Shown piece by piece: positions 51,895-62,390 of a stretch of DNA of 64,000 nucleotides. The position numbers and the translations under genes are program-made. Numbering within the stretch: position 1 is the stretch's first letter; each line of letters starts with the position of its first letter. Source of the stretch: Mantamonas sphyraenae (taxonomy: Eukaryota > CRuMs > Mantamonadidae); the NCBI GenBank assembly GCA_026936335.1, contig JAPMXV010000029.1, forward strand, positions 558,001-622,000, in the 5' to 3' direction. The notes below the pieces were generated by a model that was given only the letters and a program-made list of their open reading frames with translations, had not been told where the DNA came from and did not search any database.

Positions 51895-54665
51895 ATGAGC
51901 AGTAGCAGCAGCAGCAGCAGTAGCAGCAGCGGTAGCAACAGCAGCAGTGGTAGCTACGGGACTGATGACACCGAGCAAGACACAGTGCAGCTGTCTGTGC
52001 AGCTGATCGTACGTGTTGCTCCGTAGATCCAGAAATGGCGCGACCCGAAACTGACACGGACCTCACATCATTCACAGAAACAAGTCACGGGCACAGAAGA
52101 GCTCTCTGGTCTGCGCCAACTCGTGTTGGCAAACTGTGGCTTGGCCAGCATTGAGAATCTGGGAGTCGTAAGTTGGCGCGCGTCCTCAGTTGCGAAACGT
52201 TTCTGCTCACGCCAACATTTGACCCGGCTCCGGTTCCGCCCCCCCCCACCCCCTCCCCCCGTAGTGCCCCAAACTCAGCACCCTCGATGTGTCCATGAAC
52301 CGCATCACCCACGTACAGAACCTGGAAGACACGCCTGGGCTAGTGGAGCTGCACCTGGCCGGCAACAAGCTCTCCTCCCTCGACGGCATGCCCAAGCTCA
52401 AACACCTGCGCCTCCTCAATGTGTCCTCCAATGTTCTCCAGCATTTGGATGGCCTTGAGAACGTGTCTGGCCTCCACACCCTGCTGTTGGACCACAACCG
52501 CCTCGAGGAGATGAGCAAGGTGCGGCACCACGCGAAGCAACCCCTCCCCTCATTCTCTGTGCAATGTCCACAGGCCACACACTGACATTGACTTGCACAA
52601 TCACAGCCCTTATCCAGACTCACCAGTCTGACCATGCTGGACATGTCCTCCAACGCTGTAACCAGCATTTCCAACCTGCACCTCAACCGCAAACTCGAGG
52701 TGCTGCTTTTGAATAACAACAGCATCCGCGAGATCGACGGCCTGCGCACGTGCCAGTCTCTTCAGGAGTTGCATCTGACAGGCAACAAGATCAGCAAGAA
52801 GGTGCGCAACCTAGAGCAAACCCCGTATCTGAAGGTGCTCAAGCTGAACGCCAACCGCGTGGCCGATCTCTCTGTGTTTCCCGTCATGCGCAACCTTCGT
52901 GAACTCCATCTCGCCGACAATCGCATCAGCGATCTCCGTGCCCTGTGCACCCAGAAGACTCCCTTTCCTCGTCTCGAAATGCTTGATCTTGCCGCAAACA
53001 CCCTCGTGAGCATCCAGGACCTGTACCTCGAGCGCTCTTTGGTGCCTTTGGCAGACCTCATGGAGATTCGCCTTGACGGCAATCCCCTGCTGCGACGCGA
53101 CCCGGACTACGCCGCGGCTATCCTGCGGGAGTTGCCCCAGGTCGACTTTGTGGACGAATGGGAACGTGACGAAGATGGAAACGTGGTGCATGGTGACTAT
53201 GAGCCCGTTGCACCGCCTCTGCGTGTGGAGGGCGGCTCTCGTGTCCAGGGGGGACCTGGAGCCGCAGACGCGTGGAACGACCCTTTGAGCGACCAAGCCG
53301 TCGCTGATTTCAAAGCGTCCCTGAAACGTATGACATCGCTGAAACAGCGCATTGCTACAGACAGCCTGGAAGACGACGACAACGAGAGCAAAGACGCGAC
53401 AGCGAACGGAAGGACAGCTGCAGCTTCGCGTGCTTCCCAACGTTCCAACGCAGGCGACGAACCAGTCATTCTGCAACACATGGTGGATGACGACACCCTC
53501 GAGGCGAACATCATGGATTTTCGCATGGCCTGCGATGCACTGCGCAGCAGAGTGCAGGTCGAACTCGGCATCTTTGACCCCCCGCAGAAGCAGACCGCGG
53601 CGGCGGTTGCAGGACACTCGTCGTCCGGCTCCATGGCCATGGTCAATGACGACTTGGATGACATGCTCTCCATGCGTCCAAACAAGATCCGTGAGCTGGC
53701 CACACGGTATGTGCGCGACCAAATTTCACTCGACGATGACGCCAGCGCAGACGATGCTATGGACGACGACATCGAGCCAAAGAACCCTGCCGATCGTTTC
53801 CACTACGAGTATTCGTCGCACCTGACCAGTATCATCGACGACGTCGTGCGGCGCACAACAGAAGAGTACGGCGACGCTTTCCTCCACCAAGACGATAGCG
53901 AGGATGAAGAACAGGATCAGGTGCAGGGAGTGCAGGCCCAATCGTCCGCCTCTGCACACAATCCCGACGTTGATGTGGTCATTGCGGCATCGGATCTGCG
54001 ACGCGACGACGCCACAGCCAGCAACCCATACGCAGCTTACTTCCAGATGAGCAGGGAGCGCCGAGAGGTCCTTGAACAGGCGCGTGCTTCGTCATCCATG
54101 TCTGAGAGCTACAGTGCTCGTGCTCAATCCCGCCTATCTCAAGCCACAGGACCTCGTTCTCCATCGCGCACTCCCGTCCGAGACCTGCCCTACCGCCAAC
54201 ACGTCACCCTGGACGATGACAATGAGCAGAGCCACAGTGGCAGCGATAGCGATGATGACGACGACGACCTCATGCAGGATCTGGTGGACAAGTACGAAGA
54301 TGTGTTGCCCAGCGAGGACTCGGACACCTCTGAAGACCAAGCCGCCGCCATGGCACCGACCCCACCCAGGCCCAGCACATCATACAGTCAACGCTCCACC
54401 TCGCGGCTCTCCCAGCGACCAAGCACGTCTGCAGGGCAGCGTCCAGGCACCGCCGGCTCAGGCATCCACGAGCGACGCACCATCGGCCCCTCAGGCACCT
54501 ATGCCAACTATACAAACCAAGACGACGGTGCAAACGACGACAACGACGACGACGACGACGCGCATGAGGACCAAGACGACGTCCGCTCGTCCTCGCGCCT
54601 CAGCGCACGTGGACGGCTACGCGACGCAATGCGATTTGCCACCAAGCGCGACGGAGTCCCTTTAA
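51895..54665 (+). CDS. SDS22-type leucine-rich-repeat protein with long acidic tail; 3' end uncertain
   Basis: Exons 51895-52008, 52078-52167, 52265-52519 and from 52607. After a poly-Ser start there are about eight LRRs of the 22-residue SDS22 type, such as LSGLRQLVLANCGLASIENL, LHTLLLDHNRLEEM and LRELHLADNRISDL, then the LRR cap (LDGNPLLRRDPDYAAAIL). The remaining 470 residues are acidic and Ser-rich, with a possible helix HLTSIIDDVVRRTTEEYGDAF. The family resembles ciliary and centrosomal LRR proteins, but I cannot name it. The reading frame stays open past the end of the convergent CFAP36 gene to 55954, which is implausible. One base fewer in the CCC at 54658-54660 would put a TAA at 54663-54665, interlocked with the CFAP36 stop; I take that as the likely end. 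Confidence 0.75.
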
Positions 54666-56570
54666 AAATCGTCTTCAATCACAAATGCCCCCTTCTTGCT
54701 GATGTTCTCTGCAAACTGAGCGTTCTCGCGTGCCTTTTGTTCCTCCAGACGTTGGCGCATTGCCTCACGCTGCGCCTGCAGGCGCTGGTTCTCCTCGGCA
54801 CGACGCGACGCCTCCTCCAACTGCGTGCTCATCTGCTCCACCTCTTTCTTCTTGTTCGACGCCAGCTTTCGCTTCAGGTTCGCCGCCAAAGCCATACCAA
54901 GCCGGTTGCGAGTCTCGTTCTTCGACTCTGTCTTGCCCTCACTCGCCTTGACTTCGCTTGCAGCCTCCAAAACCTGCTGGCGCTCCTGCGCACGTTGCTC
55001 CAGAAGTCGCGCACGCTCTTCCTGCACGCGCTTTGCACGCTGTTCGGCCTCGGCGGCCTGCTTCTCTGCCATCTCCTTGCGCTGCATCGCTGCAGACGCC
55101 ATCAGCTGCCGCTCGCGCTCCCGACGCTCCTCCACCTGCTTGGCAATCTGTTCGATGTACCTCTGCTTTGCCTCCAGCTCTTCCTCTCGCGCCTTTCGTC
55201 GCTCTTCCTCCGCTGCCTTTTGCTGCGCCATCCGCGCTTCCAATGCTGCTGCTCGCTTCTCCCGCTCCTCCGCTTCTGCCTGCGCTCGCTCCTTCTCCGC
55301 TTTGGCCTGTGCTGCCGCTGCTGCCGCTGCTGCCTCAGCTGCCTCAGCTTCTGCCGCTGCCGCCGCTTCTGCCGCCTGCGCTGCACGTCGCTCCTCAGCC
55401 TCTGCCTGCGCGCGCTTCTTGGCCGCTGCTGCAGCCTCTCGTGCACGAATCTCTTCGGCTTCCTCTTCTGCACGCTGTGCCTCTTCCAATGCACGCAGCT
55501 GGTCCTGCTGCTGTTCCAGCGCAAGCGACATTGCAATCGCCGCCTCCAGATCCGCCTGTTCTCGAGCAAGCTCCGATTCCATGCTCTCGCTCTCCATCTG
55601 CGACGCTCGGATCGCTGCTGCAACCATTTCTTCCATCTCAGAACTCAGTTCAGCCTCACTCTCCAGCGACTGCTGGCTCAGACGGATAGCTTCTTCCAGC
55701 ATCCGTTCTTCCTCGTCGTCCAGCTCCTCCTCCTCCTCCTCCTCCTCTGTTCCCTCGCCCTCACCTTCCTGTTCCCCCTCAGGTACTGCCCCTGTGTTGC
55801 TGTTTGCTTCAGCAACTTCCTCGGACGATGCCCCACTCTCCTTCTTCTGTGCCAAGGTTGCGTGTGGGTGTCAGCAGTTCTGTGCGGCTCAACGCTGCTC
55901 CCGCGTTCCTCTCCACTCACCTGCGCCTGCACGGCATTCCTCTCCGCCTGTTGAAGCATGCGTCGTGCCTCTGCCTCCAGCTGCAGGTTACGTGCAATCA
56001 TGCTCGCCTTGAAGCTGACAAAGTCGTCCGCCATCAACACCTGCGCAAACGCTTCCTGGTCCACATCCGAACTCAGCACCTGCACGAGGGCTCCAGCCAG
56101 CTGATCCTCCGTCAAGCCCATTTCCTCCACATGCGAGCTAAACAGTGTCTCCACAAGCTCCGAGTATTTCTGTCCGCGCGTCCATACACGCCCAAAACGG
56201 CCCGATTGTGTGAGCGCGCCCTCACGGATCTTGCTCCATCTCCAACCCCCTCTTTTTTCCCGTCCCCCTTTCCATCCTCATCCCCAATAGCCTGCATCGT
56301 CCTTTCCCACTGCAATCCGTGTGCATGCAATCCACCCTCCGTCGTCACCCTGTCCCGTGGCCACGCACTCACCTTAAACACCTCCATGTGTGCAAACGAG
56401 TTTTCCTCCTCCGCCCCAAACACCACGCAGTTCCGGTCCACAAACTCGTTGATCGGCGTGTCCCAGAACGGGGATTGCAGGAATTGGATCATCGACTCGA
56501 GTACCCAGTCTTCACCCGCTTCACTCATGATTCTCTCGATGCGGAATTTCTCTGCCTGCCACGTCGCCAT
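54662..56570 (-). CDS. CFAP36: CFAP36 (BART-domain ciliary protein) with long UIM/coiled-coil extension
   Basis: Exons 56373-56570, 55921-56169 and 54662-55846, 543 aa. The first 140 residues are the BART-like domain of CFAP36/CCDC104: EDWVLESMIQFLQSPFWDTP, FVDRNCVVFGAEEENSFAHM, KYSELVETLFSSHVEEMGL and ADDFVSFKASMIARNLQLE, matching animal CFAP36, which binds ARL3 in cilia. The second half begins with LDDEEERMLEEAIRLSQQSL and AIRASQ / AIAMSLALEQ, ubiquitin-interacting-motif-like helices, then 250 residues of Ala/Glu/Arg-rich coiled coil, and ends GAFVIEDDF. Animal CFAP36 is shorter and lacks clear UIMs. Both MATWQ (56570) and MSEAG (56528) are possible starts. Confidence 0.88.
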
Positions 56571-56606
56571 GCCCTGGCGTCGCCAAACCGAATTCCCCCC
56601 CCCATC

Positions 56607-57131
56607 ATGAGCTCTCGTGGCGTCCGGGCAGAAGGCACCGACGGTTCCGACTTTAGCTTCCGCGAAAAGGTCGAGTCCTACTACCAGACCATGGCCACGT
56701 CGCGCAAGAGCTTCCAGCTGTGGATCAAGCTCACCGCCCTTTACTACCTCCTCGCCTTTGTTGCCATCTTTGCCTCCTCCCAGAGCACCCTCAAGTGGAC
56801 CTCTCTCCCTCCACTCCACGGATATGCAGCCATGACCTGCGGCGCCTTTCTCAGTGCCGGTGGCCACATGTTTGTCAAGTCCAAGAACCGCGTCATGCTC
56901 CTCATCTACGTCGTCCTCTCCTTTGTCCAGGTCGTCCTCACCGCCTACCGCGGAGTCATTGCTCACTTCCTTGCCGACTATGCTTCCGACCCTGCCTTTC
57001 ACTCCCAGCTCTGGCTCATCCCTGTGCTTATCAACTCCTTTGGCGTCGTCGCAGTCTCCATGGCTGCTCGCTCTGCCCTCACCCTTCGTCAGGCGCTTGT
57101 GGAGCAGCAGTCCAAGAAGGCCAAGAAATGA
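56607..57131 (+). CDS. JAGN1: JAGN1/Jagunal ER membrane protein
   Basis: A 174-residue, four-pass ER membrane protein of the Jagunal family, which in animals supports ER organisation and secretion. The N-terminal AEGTDGSDFSFREKVESYYQ is a near match to human JAGN1 ([20 protein letters not shown]). Four hydrophobic segments follow (LTALYYLLAFVAIFAS; GYAAMTCGAFLSAGG; MLLIYVVLSFVQVVLTAY; LWLIPVLINSFGVVAVSM), and the C-terminus KKAKK is a likely ER-retrieval signal. Intronless. The start is 36 bp from the divergent CFAP36 start. Confidence 0.88.
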   Translation: MSSRGVRAEGTDGSDFSFREKVESYYQTMATSRKSFQLWIKLTALYYLLAFVAIFASSQSTLKWTSLPPLHGYAAMTCGAFLSAGGHMFVKSKNRVMLLIYVVLSFVQVVLTAYRGVIAHFLADYASDPAFHSQLWLIPVLINSFGVVAVSMAARSALTLRQALVEQQSKKAKK

Positions 57132-57191
57132 ACACATTCCCCTTGTTCTTCACATCTGCCCACCACACGCCTTGCCCTCACACCGCCAACC

Positions 57192-60100
57192 ATGTCCTTT
57201 GCAAACGTCCTCCTGGCCGAGCTGCGTTCCCTCTCCTTGGAGGCCCGTCGCAAGTGCCCTGCCGTCAAGGAGGCTGCAGAGCGGGGCATTGTCAAGGTTC
57301 GATCCCTGGGTGATGGTTCTGTCAAGCATGGTGTGTTCCCTGAGCCTTGTTTTGGCCGCAGTCTTTCAACCCTTCCCCTCTTGCCCTCCTCCGTGACATG
57401 CCCACGACCTCTCCGTGCCCTTCTCTCAATGCCCTTTGGCTTTCATGTTTGTGCACACACGATTCCATGCGCTTCGTTCCTCTCTAAACCCCCCATCGGC
57501 CTTTGTCCACCCGACTTGGGGTTTTGGAATCCTCCTCGCTGACGTCGCCGCCCCCTCCTCTCCTTGTTGCCCGGGCTGCCTCTCCGGCCTCGCCCTCCGT
57601 TCCAGTCATTGATTCCGAATCCAACGACTTGCTGCAGCCCTTTCTACTGGCATTCGAGTCGGCGCAGCCCAAGCTCGTTCTCATCAGCGTCAGCTGCCTG
57701 CAGAAGCTGATTTCACATCACGCCCTCGCCCCCGGCGTCGTGCCATATGTCCTACAGCTGCTCTCTTCCCAGGCCAACGAGATCACCTTTTCCACAGAGC
57801 CCACTCTGCAGCTCAAGATTCTTCAAGCCATCCTCTCGCTTCTCACTGGCGACGAAAGCGTCTCCGGCGAACCCCTCGCAGAGGCTCTGCTGATCTGCTT
57901 CCGCTACTACGCCAGCGACTATCCCATGCTCCAGATGACCGCTGCCATTGCAGTGCGTCAGGTCACCGACGCTGTGTTTGACCGTGCTCAGTCCTCCCTG
58001 TCCTCCCTGGCCGACAGCTCCAACGTTGAGCACCAGCTCGCCAGTAGCAGCGCCTCCTCCCCCGCCGTCGACGACTCTCAGGACGACAATCCGCTTGTGT
58101 TTGACGCTTACATGCTCTTTAGGGACCTGTGCACCCTGGCCAACGGCGACGAGTCCTTCTGGATTAAGCTGGACATACTCGACGTCTGCTTCAGCCTGGA
58201 GCTCCTGGAAACGTGTCTCCAGGGCCACCGTGAGCTCATCCACCAGCACGAGTTTGCCTCGTTGGTCAAAGAACGTGTGTGTCCCCTCATCATCAAGCTC
58301 TTCAGCTACAAGGACGACTTTGCCATGCAGGTCCGCCTCACACGCCTCCTTGTCCTACTGGTGTCCAGCTACAACACGCTCATTGTAGGTTCATGTCCCG
58401 CTCCTACCCATCTGCATTCCTTTCCATGCATGTGCACCCACTCACATTACACCTTGCCCTCCATGCAGCCGACCGAGGTGGAAATCTTCATGACGCTCGT
58501 ACTGCGCAACCTGAAAATCGAGGAACCCATCTGGCAGGCAGGTCTGGCCCTCGAGTTTGTGCGACAGAGTGCAGCCACGCAAATCAACCAGGGTGCGTCG
58601 GATGAGAACACCATGCTGTTCCTGTTTACACACTACGACGCACGCGAGGGCGCGAGCAACGTCTTTGGCCAGATCATGGACATTCTGGGCAAAACCATAC
58701 GCGAACACTATGAACCGGAACAACAGCTGCGCATTCGCACACATGCACGCAAACCTGCGCTGCTCTCTCATCTCAACGACGACCAGCCACCCACACTGGA
58801 CGACAGCTACCGCGTTTCAGTCGCCGTCGAGGGGATATTGTTGACCCTGGGCAATCTCGACGCACTCATCTCCACCTTTGAAGCCGAGCCCGAGAGTGAA
58901 CCTGCACAGCAGCTGCGCGACACCCTCGCCAGTATGCTCGAGTCCAGCTGGCCCTCCTTCCTCGCCGCCCTGTCCTGCCTCATCGTCGACTCGCAGGACA
59001 GCGTGCTGCTCGAACAGGTTCTGGGTGCGTGCACATCTGTCACCATCCTTGCGGCGCGCCTGGACCAAACAACCCCGCGCAACGCCTTTCTCACTTCCAT
59101 CTGCCAGTGTGCCGCCCCGTCCTCCGGTACCGGCACAACTGCAGGCACCGAGACGACATCGCACACCGACTCTCCTGGTCACGATGACGCAGGTGCACGT
59201 CTCACACCCAAGAACATGCTGGCCATGCGTTCGTTGCTTTCAATCGCACGCGCAGTGCCCCAGCATCTCGATTCGTCGTGGCAGCTCATTCTCCAATCCC
59301 TGCAACGCCTGGATACCCTGCTGCTGGACAGCGGCCTCGCTTCCGTGCGCTTTCCGCTGGGCATGGCCAATCCGGGCTCGCTTGACAGCAGCAGCCGCAG
59401 CGGCAGTGCAAACAGCCTCACAAGCATGTCCTCTTCACATTCTGCGGACAATCTTTCGCAGCTGCTGCAGGACGGCGACGACGCAAGCAGCCTCGCTCTG
59501 TCCATGGATGAACTGTTTCTCGGTACGCACCAACTGGATGACACCACCCTGCTCGTGGTTTTGGAAGCCCTGGCCGATCTGTGCAACGTCCAGCTCGCTC
59601 AACCCGAGCCAAAGGTCCGCGTTCAGCACAGCAGCAAACGCACACCACGGGCCGGCGCCGGTGGGCAGTCCCATCGCAACACTTCCATCGCCCCCCTTTC
59701 TCTTTCCGATCCCAGCGACTACAGGCTCCACGCCGCCGCCAGGTTACTCCAGGTCGCTCTCAGCAACCAGGGACGATTGCAGCTCTACTGGTCTCTCGTG
59801 GTCAAGTTCCTCGTGGGCATGGCAACCCACGAATCCGCAGGCGTCCGCTCCTTTGCCGTCGATGCCCTCACAACACTCATCAACACGGCTCTGCCACAGA
59901 CGTCCCTAGTCAACTTCCAGAACGACCTTCTCGAGCCTCTGTTCGCCCTGTCGCTCCTGGAATTCGTGGACACACGCGAGCAAGTTCTTGGCGAGCTGTT
60001 CCACATGCTGGAGAACAATGGCCAGCATGTGAGCAGTGGCTGGGATCTGCTCTTGCCCCTCCTCAAGAGCGTTTGCCAGCGAAACGATGGCCGTCCTCAG

Positions 60101-62377
60101 GCAGGCGAAATCACCAGCGCCTTCAAGTGTATTCAACTCCTGTGCACAGATTTTCTCACCTTTGTCCCACGCACCTCTCTCGACGTCTGCGTCAGTGTCA
60201 TTGGCGAGTTTGGCCTGTGTCTGGCCGATCTCAACATCTCCCTCACAGCCGTCAACCTCCTCTGGACATTTGCCGACTTTATCCAACAGTGCGAACACAT
60301 CGCCATCAACGACAACGACAACGAATATGCCAACGTGCGCACGGGCAACTCACAAGACGATCAAGCCTCTCAGGCAGACCAAGCGCAGCGCCAGGATGCA
60401 AAGGTGGCCCCCTTTTGGCAACAGCTGTGGCTGCGTCTGTTCAACCAGCTCCAGACTCTGTGCCTGGACGAACGCTCAGAAGTGCGCAACTCGGCCATGC
60501 GCACGCTCTTCTCCACCCTCAATACACACGGAGGCGCATTGGACGCCGAGCACTGGAAGCAGTGTATGCGGGACGTGCTTCTGGCGCTGCCCCGCACTGT
60601 GGAACATCACGCTGCTGCACGTGAGAGCGACGACGTGGTAGCACCCGAGCTGGGCAAGGATCGTGGCAAGTCGGTGGTCATGCTCGTCCACCACTCGCGC
60701 AACACACAGAGCAAACAGTGGAACGAAACACGAGTGCTTGTCCTGGGCGGCGTCGTTCGTGTCGTAAAAACGTACTACGTCGTTCTTCGACAATTGGAGG
60801 GCTTTGACGAGGCGTGGAGCTCACTTATGGCCATGGTGCTTGCATCGGCCACCGATTTGGCTACGCGGGAACTGGCCATTGCCGGTATTCAAAGTCTGCG
60901 CGAGCTGATGGAGGCCAACACAGGTGACAACGGCTTCCCCGACGCTCATTGGCGCCAGGGCATGGATGCGTGGGAGCAGATTGTGCGTAGTGTGGCTCAG
61001 TCTGCGCAGACAACGCTGCCCCACGAGCGCCTGCTCGACTGCCTCATCGGCAGCCTCCACAAGCTGTATACATCCACCCGCCATAGCTTCTCTGGCCCCG
61101 ATGTGCTTGCTCTGATCCATTGGGCCACCACGATTTCTGTAATCTGCATGCGCGCAACCAAACCCCACCTGACCTCGCAGAACCAAAACGCGCTGCTTCG
61201 GCTCGTCGAAGATCTGCCTCCATTTGACGAGCGAGCCCTGGTCGACCACGAACTGGCCTACCACTTGTTTGATATGCTCACTGGGTTCACCACAGTCATC
61301 CAGGTGCCCGACCAACCTCCGGTGTACAACACAGCGTTCGCCGTCAAGGCGCTGCGTGTGATGTCCAACTCGTTCGCTCGCTGTCCCGCTCATCTGTGCT
61401 GGTTGCCCTTTCGCGACCTGGTGCACACGCTGGGCGACCTCGTACTCAACAAGTATGAGCCGGACAAGGTCACTCACGTGCTCTGGGCGCCTGCCCTGGA
61501 GACATACAACGATCTCCTTGAGTTTGGGTTGGAAACCGTGTGTTCTGTGCACAAACTTGACGCAGACGACACCCAAACCATGTGGACACGCATCCTGGAC
61601 ACCCTGGAGAGCTGTGTGTTCCCGGGTCCGAGCCAGCGCGCAGCTTGGGATCAGCTCGTGTCGGAAAGCAAAGACAAGGCCAAAGAACAGGCGCAACACG
61701 CATCCAGGTCCCCGTACGCGTGGATGGACGATTCGCCCAAGGAGGACCTGATCAGCATGGAGACACGCCTGCACCGACGTCTCATGGGGATTCTCGCCCA
61801 AACCATGATGACCACGGCCGTGCACATTGACAAGGAGGTGCAGGAGCGCCTGTTTGGCCTGTTTGTGCGCGGATGTGGCAGCAATTCGGATGAGAGCTCG
61901 CAGGAAGGGCAAGAGGCCCCGAACGCGGCCGTTGCCCAAGCGTCGTTTGCAGCGCTGATGCGACTCAGTGCTGCAGGCAGTGGCAGTGGTGGTGCAACAT
62001 TGCCGCAGCAAGACAGTGGAGACAGGAATAGTGAAGGAGCGAGTGCAGATAGCGTTGTTGTGCGTTCGATGCTTGTGATGCTGGGAGAAACTCGATCCCT
62101 ACTGCGGACGGCTCCGGGGCGGGAAGAAGAGGTTGTGTTTGTACTGAGCCAGTTGGGTCAGCTGGACACGCAATGGCAGACGCTGGTCACCGTGCTAGCT
62201 CTCCTGGACGACGTGTCCGAGGAGGAGCAAACACGCGACTGGTCTCGCTACGGCAGCAAGTCCCACGTGGCGTTTCTTTACCGAGACCTGTGTCTGCTTG
62301 TGGCCACAGGCAGCCAGGATGTGCGTGGAGCCGTCAGCCAGCTTCTGCTCGAGTTTGGTCAGGGTCTGGGGCTGTGA
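57192..62377 (+). CDS. MON2: MON2, Golgi/endosome trafficking scaffold
   Basis: A large armadillo/HEAT-repeat relative of Sec7 ARF-GEFs without the Sec7 domain, acting with DOPEY at the trans-Golgi and endosomes. Exons 57192-57330, 57606-58384 and 58469-62377, 1,608 aa. Conserved parts include the DCB region LLAELRSLSLEARRKCPAVKEAAERG, LLQPFLLAFESAQPKLV, the HUS-type DAYMLFRDLCTLANGDESFW and the following LELLETCLQGHRELI, with HDS-type repeats after that. The first junction could use either of two donors (57330 preferred; GGGTGATGG just upstream is the other). The 84-base second intron is a multiple of three and reads through in frame. Four-fifths of the protein are helical repeats with Ser/Gln-rich loops. 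Confidence 0.92.
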
Positions 62378-62390
62378 GACAGCCGCGCTG

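Noticed and set aside
54665-55954. Leu/Cys-rich plus-strand frame after the LRR gene
   Set aside because: Exact antisense of CFAP36 Ala/Glu/Arg codons; explained as lack of stops opposite a biased coding strand rather than a gene (kept as a finding only for the missing stop).
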